Below, in pieces: positions 15,217 to 23,384 of a stretch of DNA of 64,000 bases. This DNA is from Pseudomonas jessenii (GTDB lineage: Bacteria; Pseudomonadota; Gammaproteobacteria; Pseudomonadales; Pseudomonadaceae). A program made the position numbers and the translations under genes. The notes under the pieces are model-generated. The model saw only the letters and a program-made list of their open reading frames with translations. It was not told the DNA's origin and did not search any database. The stretch covers positions 310,001 through 374,000 of the forward strand of contig NZ_NIWT01000001.1 of assembly GCF_002236115.1 (NCBI RefSeq), written 5' to 3'. How positions within the stretch are numbered: position 1 is the first letter of the stretch; each line of letters opens with the position of its first letter.

Positions 15217-16700
15217 TGGCTCGTCACTTTCCCACCTTGGGCCGCAGCGGATTCTTGATTCCCTCGAACATCAAGGCTAGCTATGAAGGCGCGGCTGAAG
15301 GGCGTCGTTCCGCCAGTTGGGATGCGCCCGACGCCGGTTTCAACAGCATTGCCATTCCGGCGCTGCGTAACCTGCGCTCGCGTTCCCGCGCGGCAGTGCG
15401 CAACGACCCGTACGCCTTCAACATTATCGACAAGCGGGTCAGCAACCTGATCGGCACCGGCATCACGCCGCGGCCAAAAACCCAGGATGACGAGCTTCGG
15501 CATCTGTTGCAGGAACTCTGGGCCGACTGGACCGAAGAATCCGACGCCGATGGTCTCACCGACTTTTACGGACAGCAGGCGTTGATCGCGCGGACGGTGG
15601 AAACGGCCGGCGAATGTTTTGTCCGCTTGCGCCCGCGCAGCCTCGAAGAGGGGCTGGTGGTGCCGCTGCAACTCCAGGTGCTGGCGCCGGAGTTTGTGCC
15701 ACACGACAAGTCCGAAATGGCCCGTAACGGCAACGTCATTCGTGCCGGCATTGAGTTCAGCCCGGACAGTCGCCGGGTGGCGTACTGGATGTATCGCTCG
15801 CATCCCGGCGATGCCTCGTCGTTGAACAGTGGCTACAACCAGCTGGTGCGCGTACCGGCGAGCCAGGTGCTGCACATTTTCGAGCCGGTCGAACCGGGTC
15901 AGCTGCGTGGTCTGCCGCGTTTATCGCCGGTGCTCAAGCGCCTGCGCAGCCTGGACAACTACGACGATGCGGTGTTGTTCCGCCAGGAGGTGGCCAACCT
16001 GTTCGCCGGCTTCATCAAGAAGCCATCACCGGATGACATCCAGACGCCGGTCGACCCGGTGACCGGTGCGCCGCTGAACCTCGCCTCGGATGGTTTCACA
16101 CCCATGGTGGCGTTGGAGCCCGGGACCATGCAGGAGTTGTTGCCAGGCGAGGAGGTGGAGTTTTCCACGCCACCGGATGCCGGCAACAACTACCCGGATT
16201 TCATGCGTCAGCAATTGATGGCAGCGGCGGCTGGTGCCGGAATGCCGTACGAAATCCTCACTGGCGACATGCGCGAAGTGAACGACCGAGCGCTGCGGGT
16301 GGTGCTCACCGAGTTCCGGCGTCGACTGGAGCAGCTGCAATTTGGTGTGTATGTGCACCAGTTGTGTCGCCCGGTGCGGGCCGCGTGGATGGACATGGCG
16401 GTGCTCAGCGGCGCCGTGTTGTTGCCGGACTACGCCCAACGACGCCGTGAGTACCTGCGTACACGCTGGGTGCCACAAGGCTGGGCCTACATCCATCCGG
16501 TTCAGGATGTTCAGTCACGCACGATGGAAGTTAACGCCGGCTTTGCTTCGCGCAGCGAGATGGTCCTGCGCACCGGCTATGACGCCGAAACGGTGGACGA
16601 AGAAAACGCCGCGGATGCCGAGCGGGCTCGGGGCAAAGGTCTTAATTACAGCACGCTCGTCGAACTGCTCCAGGCGCTCGACGACAAGGAGCAGACATGA
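15216..16700 (+). CDS. Portal protein, lambda gpB family
   Basis: A 494-residue portal. Signatures include RNDPYAFNIIDKRVSNLIGTG, WADWTEESDADG, RTVETAGECFVRLR, ESFVPHDKSE-like QVLAPEFVPHDKS, and GMPYEILTGDMREVNDRA, all as in lambda-type portals. It forms the dodecameric ring through which DNA enters and leaves the capsid. It overlaps gpW by 1 base and the protease gene by 4 bases. Confidence 0.92.
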   Translation: MARHFPTLGRSGFLIPSNIKASYEGAAEGRRSASWDAPDAGFNSIAIPALRNLRSRSRAAVRNDPYAFNIIDKRVSNLIGTGITPRPKTQDDELRHLLQELWADWTEESDADGLTDFYGQQALIARTVETAGECFVRLRPRSLEEGLVVPLQLQVLAPEFVPHDKSEMARNGNVIRAGIEFSPDSRRVAYWMYRSHPGDASSLNSGYNQLVRVPASQVLHIFEPVEPGQLRGLPRLSPVLKRLRSLDNYDDAVLFRQEVANLFAGFIKKPSPDDIQTPVDPVTGAPLNLASDGFTPMVALEPGTMQELLPGEEVEFSTPPDAGNNYPDFMRQQLMAAAAGAGMPYEILTGDMREVNDRALRVVLTEFRRRLEQLQFGVYVHQLCRPVRAAWMDMAVLSGAVLLPDYAQRRREYLRTRWVPQGWAYIHPVQDVQSRTMEVNAGFASRSEMVLRTGYDAETVDEENAADAERARGKGLNYSTLVELLQALDDKEQT

Positions 16701-17845
16701 GCAAGAAAACGCGGCCGCGCATTTACAACAAGGCCGGCCAGCGGGTGCCGGTGCAGGACAAAAGCTGGTACGCCGTGCATGCCAGCGGTGAAGCCACCGA
16801 GCGGGTGATTGAAGTCTTTGTGTACGGCGAGATCGGCACCTGGGGCATTACGGCCAGTCAGTTTATGCAGGATCTGCGCGCCGTCGATGATGGCGTGTCG
16901 CCGGTGATCGCGGCGTTCAACAGCATCGGTGGCGACCTGTTTGACGGGTTGGCCATGCACAACACGTTGTCACGGCTGGGCGAGCGTTGCACGGCACGTA
17001 TCGATGCATTGGCTGCAAGTGCGGCCAGTGTCGCGGTGTGCGGTGCCCACAAGGTGGTAATTGCGTCCAATGCGATGTTGATGATCCACAACCCGTGGAC
17101 CTATGCGGCTGGCGATGCCGAGAGCTTTCGCAAGGTGGCGGATGTCCTCGACCAAACCATGGAGGCGATCATCGCGGCCTACAAAGCCAAGGCACCGGAC
17201 ATCGATGAGGTGGAGTTACGGGGTTTGGTGGCCGCCGAAACCTGGCTGACAGCCAGTGAGGCAGTGGCTCTGGGGCTGGCCGATGAGGTGGGCGATGGGG
17301 TGCAGGTCAAAGCGTGTCTGGGTCAGGGCGGGGTAATGCAGCGTTATCAGCACACCCCAGCTGAACTGCTGGCCCAGCTCGATGAGTTGCCTGAGCCAGA
17401 TCCGGAGCCGGCGCCAAGCGATCCACCCAAGCCGGTGACGGACTCGGCCAAGCTGGCGTTGTTGATCACTCAACGTTGCGCGGAGGCGGGGATCAGCAAC
17501 CTGGTCGCGCCATTGCTCAGTTCGACCCAGCTTCAAAGCGAAGAGATCGTCCAGGCGGGGCTGACCCGGGCCAAGGCGGTGCATGACCTGTGTGTCGCGG
17601 CACGACTGCCAGAACTCAGCCTCGAGTATGTGGCCGCGGGGCTGGATGAGCCCGCGGTACGCGCGCGGCTGTTCGACAAGATCGTCAGCAGCGGCAACGG
17701 TTTCGAAATTGACAATAGCGTGCCCCTCAACGATGACCCTGCACCGAAGGTGCTGGCGAAACAACCAAATCCGTCTTCGATCTGGGCAGCCCGTCAGGCT
17801 GTCCATGCGGGGCAATCCAACAGTGCAAAAGGAGCACGAGCATGA
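16697..17845 (+). CDS. ClpP-type prohead protease with scaffold-like tail
   Basis: A 382-residue protein. The N-terminal 200 residues are a ClpP-like fold: FVYGEIGTWGITA, AFNSIGGDLFDGLAM, nucleophile Ser108 in ALAASAAS and His131 in LMIHNPW. After a proline-rich linker (about 233-252) a helical region resembles a scaffold. In lambda-like phages this protein (gpC/Nu3 equivalent) assembles and then cleaves the prohead. It overlaps the portal and decoration genes by 4 bases each. Confidence 0.9.
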   Translation: MSKKTRPRIYNKAGQRVPVQDKSWYAVHASGEATERVIEVFVYGEIGTWGITASQFMQDLRAVDDGVSPVIAAFNSIGGDLFDGLAMHNTLSRLGERCTARIDALAASAASVAVCGAHKVVIASNAMLMIHNPWTYAAGDAESFRKVADVLDQTMEAIIAAYKAKAPDIDEVELRGLVAAETWLTASEAVALGLADEVGDGVQVKACLGQGGVMQRYQHTPAELLAQLDELPEPDPEPAPSDPPKPVTDSAKLALLITQRCAEAGISNLVAPLLSSTQLQSEEIVQAGLTRAKAVHDLCVAARLPELSLEYVAAGLDEPAVRARLFDKIVSSGNGFEIDNSVPLNDDPAPKVLAKQPNPSSIWAARQAVHAGQSNSAKGARA

Positions 17846-18186
17846 CCGTAAAGTACGAAACGCTACACGCCGGCGAGTTTCTGCTCTCCGAAGGGGCCGG
17901 GAAGATCTCTCGTGAATCCATTCTGGTGGCTGCAGGTGCTGCTTTGAATGCTGGCCAGGTGCTGGGGCTGGTCACGGCGACCAATGAGTTTGCCCCATAC
18001 GATCCCGCCGCCACCGACGGCACCGAAGTGGCGGCCTGCATCCTCTACGGGCCACTGGGCGAATCGACCGAAGAGCGTCGCGCCAGTGCCGTGGTGCGGC
18101 TGGCCGAGGTCAGCGAGGTGCATTTGACCGGTTTCGATGTTGAGGCCGAGGGTGCCTTGGCGGCTCAGTTTGTAATTGCCCGCTAA
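17842..18186 (+). CDS. Head decoration protein, gpD-like
   Basis: A 114-residue protein of the lambda gpD family length (110). HAGEFLLSEGAGKISRESIL and GQVLGLVTATNEFAPYDPAA are characteristic. gpD trimers bind the expanded capsid and stabilise it against DNA pressure. It lies between protease and major capsid genes, as in lambda (C-D-E). Confidence 0.9.
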   Translation: MTVKYETLHAGEFLLSEGAGKISRESILVAAGAALNAGQVLGLVTATNEFAPYDPAATDGTEVAACILYGPLGESTEERRASAVVRLAEVSEVHLTGFDVEAEGALAAQFVIAR

Positions 18187-18204
18187 GGCATTTCCCTTTC
18201 ATCC

Positions 18205-18235
18205 AAACCCCGCCTTGAGCGGGGTTTTGCTTTTC
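18205..18235 (+). terminator. Hairpin with T-run before the major capsid gene
   Basis: AAACCCCGC (18205-18213) pairs with GCGGGGTTT (18219-18227), followed by TGCTTTT. Under antitermination this may act as an RNA processing or partial attenuation site. Confidence 0.65.
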
Positions 18236-18249
18236 TGGAGAGTTCCTTC

Positions 18250-19245
18250 ATGGCCGATATTGGCATTTTTACCGACGATGTTTTTTCCGTGTCCTCGCTG
18301 ACTGCGGCGATCAATGAGCAGGAGTACTTGCCGGGCCGCATCAGCAGCCTTGGTCTGTTTCGCGAGGAAGGCATCAGCACCCTGACCGTGCAGATTGAAA
18401 AGGACGGCAACACCCTGGCCCTGGTGCCAGCGGGTGAACGTGGTACCTCGGGTCTGGTCGTGGGTGCAAGCAAGCGTCAGATGATTCCGTTTAACACCGT
18501 GCACCTGCCGCAGCGTTTCACCATCAAGGCGGACGAAATTCAGGGCATTCGCGCCTTTGGTACGACCACCGAGTTGCAGGCCGTGCAGGGCGTAGTGAAC
18601 ACGCGCCTGAGCAAGGCCAAGCGTCAGCTCGATGCCACCCATGAATTTCAACGCATGGGCGCGCTGAACGGCCTGGTGCTGGACGCGGATGGCTCGACGG
18701 TCCTGCTGAACATCTATCAGGCGTTTGGCGTGGAGCAACAAAGCTTGTCCATGGGTCTGAACGACTCGGCGACGAAGATCCGGGTCAAGTGCGCCGAAGC
18801 GCTGGACATGCAGGACGATGAACTGGGTAGCGTCACCAGCTCGGGCGCGCGAGCCTTCTGTGGCAAGAATTTCTGGAACAAGCTGATCACGCACAAATCG
18901 GTTGAGGAAACCTACCTCAATACGATCCAAGCCGCGGAATTGCGTGGTGATGCGCGGGACAGCTTCGAGCTGGGCGGCATCGTCTGGGAGCGCTACCGCG
19001 GGCGAATCGCTGGCGTGTCGTTTATTCATGACGATACAGCACTGTTGATTCCCGAAGGCGTGCCGGATCTGTACATCTCCTGTTTTGCCCCGGCGGACTA
19101 CATGGAAACGGCCAACACCCAGGGCCTGCCGTATTACAGCAAGCTGGAACCACTGCCGTTCAACAAGGGCATGGCCGGTGAAGCCCAGTCCAACCCGTTG
19201 CACCTGTGCACCCGTCCTCGGGCGCAGATCCTGCTGACGCTCTGA
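18250..19245 (+). CDS. Major capsid protein, lambda gpE family
   Basis: A 331-residue capsid protein (lambda gpE is 341). IGIFTDDVFSVSSLTAAINE at the start, FNTVHLPQRFTIKADEIQGI, LSKAKRQLDATHEFQRMGAL and the C-terminal LCTRPRAQILLTL are family hallmarks. It forms the icosahedral shell with an HK97-type fold. It has its own good ribosome site (GGAGAG) after the hairpin at 18205. Confidence 0.95.
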   Translation: MADIGIFTDDVFSVSSLTAAINEQEYLPGRISSLGLFREEGISTLTVQIEKDGNTLALVPAGERGTSGLVVGASKRQMIPFNTVHLPQRFTIKADEIQGIRAFGTTTELQAVQGVVNTRLSKAKRQLDATHEFQRMGALNGLVLDADGSTVLLNIYQAFGVEQQSLSMGLNDSATKIRVKCAEALDMQDDELGSVTSSGARAFCGKNFWNKLITHKSVEETYLNTIQAAELRGDARDSFELGGIVWERYRGRIAGVSFIHDDTALLIPEGVPDLYISCFAPADYMETANTQGLPYYSKLEPLPFNKGMAGEAQSNPLHLCTRPRAQILLTL

Positions 19246-19247
19246 CC

Positions 19248-19562
19248 ATGGCCTTTCGAGACCTGGTCGCGGAGATCGACAGCGTGGTGTTCGACACCCT
19301 GGCCGATGTTGGCTTCATTGAAGGTCGGCGCGTGCAGGGCATGTTCTCGGCGCCCTGGTTGCAACCCAAAGTCGGCCGCTTGAACACCGGTCTGCGCGAG
19401 CCGTGTTTTCACATTCGCGTGGCCGACGCCGCGGGCGTGGAAAAAGCGCAGACAGTGCTCATCGACTTACCTGCTCTGGACGGTGGTGGCGAGTACACCC
19501 TGACTCACCTGGAGCCAGCGGGTGATGGTCTGGTGGCCTTGTCGTTGAGGTTAAAAGCATGA
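19248..19562 (+). CDS. Head-tail joining protein, FII-like
   Basis: A 104-residue protein from ATG 19248, two bases after the capsid stop. LVAEIDSVVFDTLADVGFIEGR-like opening, GMFSAPWLQPKVGR and LTHLEPAGDGLVALSLRL match the gpFII/ATPase-independent joiner pattern I recall downstream of gpE-type capsids. It probably forms the connector between head and tail. It overlaps the next gene by 4 bases. Confidence 0.7.
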   Translation: MAFRDLVAEIDSVVFDTLADVGFIEGRRVQGMFSAPWLQPKVGRLNTGLREPCFHIRVADAAGVEKAQTVLIDLPALDGGGEYTLTHLEPAGDGLVALSLRLKA

Positions 19563-20194
19563 GTGCCGTGCCGGTTTCTCTGCAGTTTTCTGCAGACGAT
19601 ATGCAGGCTTTTAAACAGCTGGCCAAGGTGATGCCCAAAGCGGTCGCAGCAGCTCAACGGCGGGCGATCAACAAGACCTTGGGCTGGCTGGCCACTCACA
19701 TGGCGCGCGATGTCAGCAAGCAGGAGCGGATTGCCGTGCGGGCAGTGCGCCAGCGCTTGCGCAGCTATCCCATCAAAGGCCAGGGGCAGTTGGGCAAACT
19801 CTGGTTCGGCACCAACCCGATGGAGGCCAGCCGGATTGGTAATCCCCGGCAGGGCAAGGCCGGTGTCTCAGTGGCGGGGCGACGTTATCAGGGTGCGTTT
19901 TATAAACGCGTGTATGGCAACAAGGCGGATATCTGGATTCGCACCTCCAGCAAACACTTCAACCCGGATGACTATCCCGGCAGCAGCGCGTCCGCCGGTG
20001 GAGGCACAAGTTCGGGCTGGATCGCGGAAAACGACAATCGCTTTCCACTGGCCAAGGCCAAGGTCTCGCTCGAAGACGTTGAAGGTCCGTTTTACACCTG
20101 GGCCAACAAGGCCGACGAGCATTTACTGGTCGTGTTCAAACAAGAGATGAACTTTGAGTTGCACAAATACCTGAAGGGGAGCGCCCGTGTCTGA
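19559..20194 (+). CDS. Minor tail protein Z-like protein
   Basis: A 211-residue protein. RRAINKTLGWLATHMARDVSK near residues 33-55 is typical of gpZ-type tail completion proteins, and RYQGAFYKRVYGNKADIWIR follows. In lambda gpZ acts at the head-proximal end of the tail. Its position between FII-like and baseplate genes fits a completion protein that joins a lambda-like head to the P2-like tail. It overlaps the next gene by 8 bases. Confidence 0.7.
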   Translation: MSAVPVSLQFSADDMQAFKQLAKVMPKAVAAAQRRAINKTLGWLATHMARDVSKQERIAVRAVRQRLRSYPIKGQGQLGKLWFGTNPMEASRIGNPRQGKAGVSVAGRRYQGAFYKRVYGNKADIWIRTSSKHFNPDDYPGSSASAGGGTSSGWIAENDNRFPLAKAKVSLEDVEGPFYTWANKADEHLLVVFKQEMNFELHKYLKGSARV

Positions 20195-20750
20195 TCCTGC
20201 CTTTTCGCTGGATGCGTTGTACGCCGCCATTGAGGACCACATCCGCCAGGCACTGCCCTCGGTGCGGTTTGTGGCGACCTGCCCGGACATTCAGGACCGG
20301 ATAGCGTTGCCGGCGGTATTTCTCGAGCCGGTGGAGTTTGAGCCCGGGCCCGACATCGGCACCGGTGAAACCGTGTTGATCCAGCGCTTTGAAGCGCGGG
20401 TCATTGTCGCGCCCGAGTTGGCCCACCATCAGCAACTGGGTGCGCAGTTGGCGGCGCAAATTGCGGTTCTATTGCGAGCGCAGACCTGGGGGCTGGATAA
20501 CGTCGAACAGGCGCAGTTCGTCGCCTCGCGTCAGGACTGGACCAAACCCGAACTGGATGGCTACACCGTGTGGACGGTGGAATGGACCCAGCAGATCTAC
20601 CTCGGCGAGGTTGAGTGGCTGTGGCCTGTCGAGCCTCCGGGCACGCTGTACCTGAACGTCGATGGCTGCACCGGTACCGGCAATGAAGATCACTACTTTC
20701 AACCGGAGGATCTGGCATGGGATACGCCAGCGCCGAACACGACCGGATGA
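20187..20750 (+). CDS. Phage neck/tail-completion protein, function not assigned
   Basis: A 187-residue protein with no catalytic motif. FSLDALYAAIEDHIRQALPSV at the start and PAVFLEPVEFEPG, FEARVIVAP in the middle resemble tail terminator or completion proteins (gpU-like in fold, not in strong sequence). It overlaps both neighbours and lies directly before the spike gene. The assignment rests mainly on position. Confidence 0.6.
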   Translation: MSDPAFSLDALYAAIEDHIRQALPSVRFVATCPDIQDRIALPAVFLEPVEFEPGPDIGTGETVLIQRFEARVIVAPELAHHQQLGAQLAAQIAVLLRAQTWGLDNVEQAQFVASRQDWTKPELDGYTVWTVEWTQQIYLGEVEWLWPVEPPGTLYLNVDGCTGTGNEDHYFQPEDLAWDTPAPNTTG

Positions 20751-21277
20751 TTGCCGCGATGCTGATGCCTTGCGTGGTGGTCGGCCTCGATCTAAGTGCC
20801 GGCCGGGTGCGGGTCAAGGCCGGTACCTGGGTCAGTGCCTGGGTGCGTTGGCACAGCCTGGCGGCGGGCAAGGCTCGCCATTGGCGGGCGCCGAGCCTGA
20901 ATGAGCAGGGCGCATTGTTCAGCCCCAGCGGTGATCCGGCCATGGGCACCTTTATCCCGGGGCTGTATGGCAACGCCGGGACGCCGCCGGACAACCGCGA
21001 TCACGTCGAAGCCTGGTACTTCGACGATGGCGGCTCGCTGGTCTACGACTGGCAAGCCGGCAGCTACCGCATCGATTTGCCCAACGGCAGTAGCGCGACC
21101 ATCACGGTCGGTGGCTCGCTGTTTGAAGTGACGCCGGATCAAGTCCGGGTGACGGCCAGCCAGATCACCCTGGTGGGTGAGGTGAGCATCGACGGTGCAT
21201 TGAGTGTGTCCGGTGACATCTCCGGCGCCGGCACGATCATGGATGCCGGGGGCAACAGCAGCAACCACTCGCATTGA
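20717..21277 (+). CDS. Baseplate spike protein, P2 gpV-like
   Basis: A 186-residue protein. An N-terminal OB-like part (VVVGLDLSAGRVRVKAGTW) is followed by a beta-helix-like region (SATITVGGSLFEVTPDQVRV, LVGEVSIDGALSVSGDISG). It ends in SNHSH: the His-x-His tip binds iron in the gpV family and makes the membrane-piercing point. It is the first P2-like gene after the lambda-like head block. Confidence 0.85.
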   Translation: MGYASAEHDRMIAAMLMPCVVVGLDLSAGRVRVKAGTWVSAWVRWHSLAAGKARHWRAPSLNEQGALFSPSGDPAMGTFIPGLYGNAGTPPDNRDHVEAWYFDDGGSLVYDWQAGSYRIDLPNGSSATITVGGSLFEVTPDQVRVTASQITLVGEVSIDGALSVSGDISGAGTIMDAGGNSSNHSH

Positions 21278-21293
21278 GTGAACATTCACCTTC

Positions 21294-21316
21294 AGCCCGC
21301 CGCGCGCGGGCTTTTT
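21294..21316 (+). terminator. Short hairpin with T-run
   Basis: AGCCCGC (21294-21300) pairs with GCGGGCT (21306-21312), followed by TTTT. An almost identical hairpin is at 31913. These inter-cistron hairpins recur through the late operon. Confidence 0.6.
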
Positions 21317-21334
21317 CATGCCTGGAGAAAAACC

Positions 21335-21556
21335 ATGACGAGTAAAACCAAGGAAGTTTCCGCCGCCACGGATGCACCCGCGCCGGCCACGCTGAGCATC
21401 TTTCGCGACACGCTGTACACCTCGCGGGTGCTGATCCTGCTGGACGCCGGGCGCACCTTGAAAGTCGAAAAGGGCCAGGTTGCGGTGGCCTCGGATGACA
21501 CGGTCGCGCTCGAGTATTTGCGCGGCCGTAAGGACTTTGTCGCGGTCGAGGGCTGA
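21335..21556 (+). CDS. Small phage protein between V and W, function unknown
   Basis: A 73-residue protein from ATG 21335, preceded by GGAGAAAAACC. The central part (LSIFRDTLYTSRVLILLDAG, then RTLKVEKGQVAVASDDTVALEYL) is conserved-looking and non-repetitive. I do not know a named family. Its stop lies 4 bases before the gpW/gp25 gene, in the baseplate block. Confidence 0.6.
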   Translation: MTSKTKEVSAATDAPAPATLSIFRDTLYTSRVLILLDAGRTLKVEKGQVAVASDDTVALEYLRGRKDFVAVEG

Positions 21557-21560
21557 TCGA

Positions 21561-21896
21561 ATGATCGGGATGATCGGACTGGATCGCCGCACCGGCCAGC
21601 TCATTTCCGGCCTCGATCACCTGCGCCAGTCCATCGAGGACATCTTGTCCACGCCCTTGGGCAGCCGACGCATGCGCCCGGAGTACGGCAGCAAGCTGCG
21701 GCGCTTTGTCGACCTGCCGGTCAATGACGGCTGGAAAAGCGCCGTGCAGGCCGAGGTGGCCAGCACGCTGGGCCGTTGGGAGCCACGCCTGAAGCTGGGC
21801 CGGGTGCGCGCCGTGGCCATCCTCGACGGGCGTATCACATTTGAGCTGACCGGGCAGTACCTGGGTAGCGACGTGACTTTGGAGGTGTCCGCATGA
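21561..21896 (+). CDS. Baseplate wedge protein, P2 gpW / T4 gp25 family
   Basis: A 111-residue protein (ATG 21561; ATG 21570 is also possible). GLDRRTGQLISGLDHLRQSIEDIL and STPLGSRRMRPEYGSKL are the defining pattern of the gp25-like wedge proteins with lysozyme-derived fold. It assembles the baseplate wedge with gpJ and gpI. It overlaps gpJ by 4 bases. Confidence 0.92.
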   Translation: MIGMIGLDRRTGQLISGLDHLRQSIEDILSTPLGSRRMRPEYGSKLRRFVDLPVNDGWKSAVQAEVASTLGRWEPRLKLGRVRAVAILDGRITFELTGQYLGSDVTLEVSA

Positions 21897-22771
21897 CCAT
21901 GGAACTGGCGGCCCTGCCGCCGCCGCAAGTGCTGGAGGACCTCGACTTTGAGGAGGTTTACCAGGAGAAACTCGAAGCCTTCCGCCTGAGCATGAGCGAC
22001 AACTGGAGCGCGGAGCTGGAAAGCGATCCGGTGCTCAAGCTGATCGAGCAGGCCGCGTATGGCGCCTTGCAGAACCGGGCGCGGGTCAACGACGCGGGCA
22101 AGGCCTTGCTGTTGGCCCATGCTGAGCGGGCTGACCTCGATCATCTGGCCGCCAACGTCAACCTGCAGCGCCTGGTGATTCAGGCGGGAGATCCGAGCAC
22201 GGTGCCGCCGACGCCGCAGGTGCTCGAAGAGGACGATGCCCTGCGCGAGCGGGTGCAGCTGTCGTATGAAGGACTGACCACCGCGGGGCCGCGCAATAGC
22301 TACATCCTGCATGCGCGTAACGCCTCGGGTCTGGTGGCTGATGCCACAGCGGAAAGCCCGTCGCCGGCCGTGGTAATGGTCACCGTGCTCAGCCTCGAGG
22401 GCAGCGGTGCGGCTTCCCCTGAACTGCTGGAACAGGTCCGGCAGCACCTCAACGACGAAGACGTGCGGCCGGTGGCCGACCGCCTCACGGTGCAAAGTGC
22501 GGTGGTCATCGACTACCGCATTGAAGCGGTGCTGTATCCGCAGGCACCGGGTCCGGAGAACGAAGCCTACCTGGCTGAAAGCCAGAAACGTCTGAGCGAG
22601 TGGATCAACCCGCGTCGTCGCCTGGGGCTGGAAGTCGCGCGCTCGGGGATCGATGCGCAATTGCACATTCCCGGCATCGCCCGGGTTGAGCTGTTGGGCT
22701 GGACCGATATCAAGCCGACTAAGGCCGAGGCGGCGTATTGCACGGGCTACAGCGTGACGCTGGGGGCCTGA
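21893..22771 (+). CDS. Baseplate assembly protein, P2 gpJ-like
   Basis: A 292-residue protein of the gpJ family (about 300). LPPPQVLEDLDFEEVYQEKL at the start and RERVQLSYEGLTTAGPRNSY, then the central VMVTVLSLEGSGAASPELL are characteristic. gpJ lies at the outer edge of the baseplate wedge and connects to the tail fibre. One base separates its stop from the gpI start. Confidence 0.92.
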   Translation: MTMELAALPPPQVLEDLDFEEVYQEKLEAFRLSMSDNWSAELESDPVLKLIEQAAYGALQNRARVNDAGKALLLAHAERADLDHLAANVNLQRLVIQAGDPSTVPPTPQVLEEDDALRERVQLSYEGLTTAGPRNSYILHARNASGLVADATAESPSPAVVMVTVLSLEGSGAASPELLEQVRQHLNDEDVRPVADRLTVQSAVVIDYRIEAVLYPQAPGPENEAYLAESQKRLSEWINPRRRLGLEVARSGIDAQLHIPGIARVELLGWTDIKPTKAEAAYCTGYSVTLGA

Positions 22772-22772
22772 C

Positions 22773-23384
22773 ATGAGCAGCCAGTTACCGCTCAACAGCA
22801 CGCCGCTGGAGCTGGCCGTGGAAGCGGCCAACTACGAAAACACACTAATTCCGCTGCGCAGTTTGTACAACGCCGATACCTGCCCCGAGCATTTGATGCC
22901 GTACCTCGCCTGGTCCTGGTCGGTGGACCGCTGGAACAACAACTGGGCACCGGAGGCCAAGCGCACGGCGATCCGTTCGGCGTACGACGTGCACGCGCGC
23001 AAAGGCACCATCGGTGCGCTGCGTCGGGTGGTCGAGCCTTTGGGCTACCTGATCGACGTGGTCGAGTGGTTCGACACCGTGCCGGAAGGCGTGCCCGGTA
23101 CGTTCGCCCTGGAGGTGGGGCTGAATGACGCCGGCATCACCGAGGAACTGTACGAGGAACTGGCGTGGTTGATCGACGACGCCCGTCCGGTCAGCCGGCA
23201 CATGACCAACCTGGCGCTCAGCCTGCAGACCGGGGGGGTGCTGGGCATTGCCGTGTGCGTGCAAGAAGGTGAAGAGATCGACGTGTACCCGCCGGCACCG
23301 AAAGACATCGACGTGACCGGCACTTTTGGCCCGGTGCTCTGCGTCGATGAAACCGATACTTTGGACGTTTATCCCTATGATTGA
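22773..23384 (+). CDS. Tail protein I (P2 gpI-like)
   Basis: A 203-residue baseplate protein. LPYLAWSWSVDRWNNNW-like motif (MPYLAWSWSVDRW), RTAIRSAYDVHARKGTIGAL and ALRRVVEPLGY are typical of gpI. The end, from VYPPAPKDIDVTG, is a variable tail likely to contact the fibre. It overlaps the fibre gene by 8 bases. Confidence 0.92.
   Translation: MSSQLPLNSTPLELAVEAANYENTLIPLRSLYNADTCPEHLMPYLAWSWSVDRWNNNWAPEAKRTAIRSAYDVHARKGTIGALRRVVEPLGYLIDVVEWFDTVPEGVPGTFALEVGLNDAGITEELYEELAWLIDDARPVSRHMTNLALSLQTGGVLGIAVCVQEGEEIDVYPPAPKDIDVTGTFGPVLCVDETDTLDVYPYD

Noticed and set aside
18199..19203. A 334-codon minus-strand frame across the major capsid gene
   Set aside because: The plus strand encodes an unmistakable gpE-type capsid; the minus frame has no family pattern.
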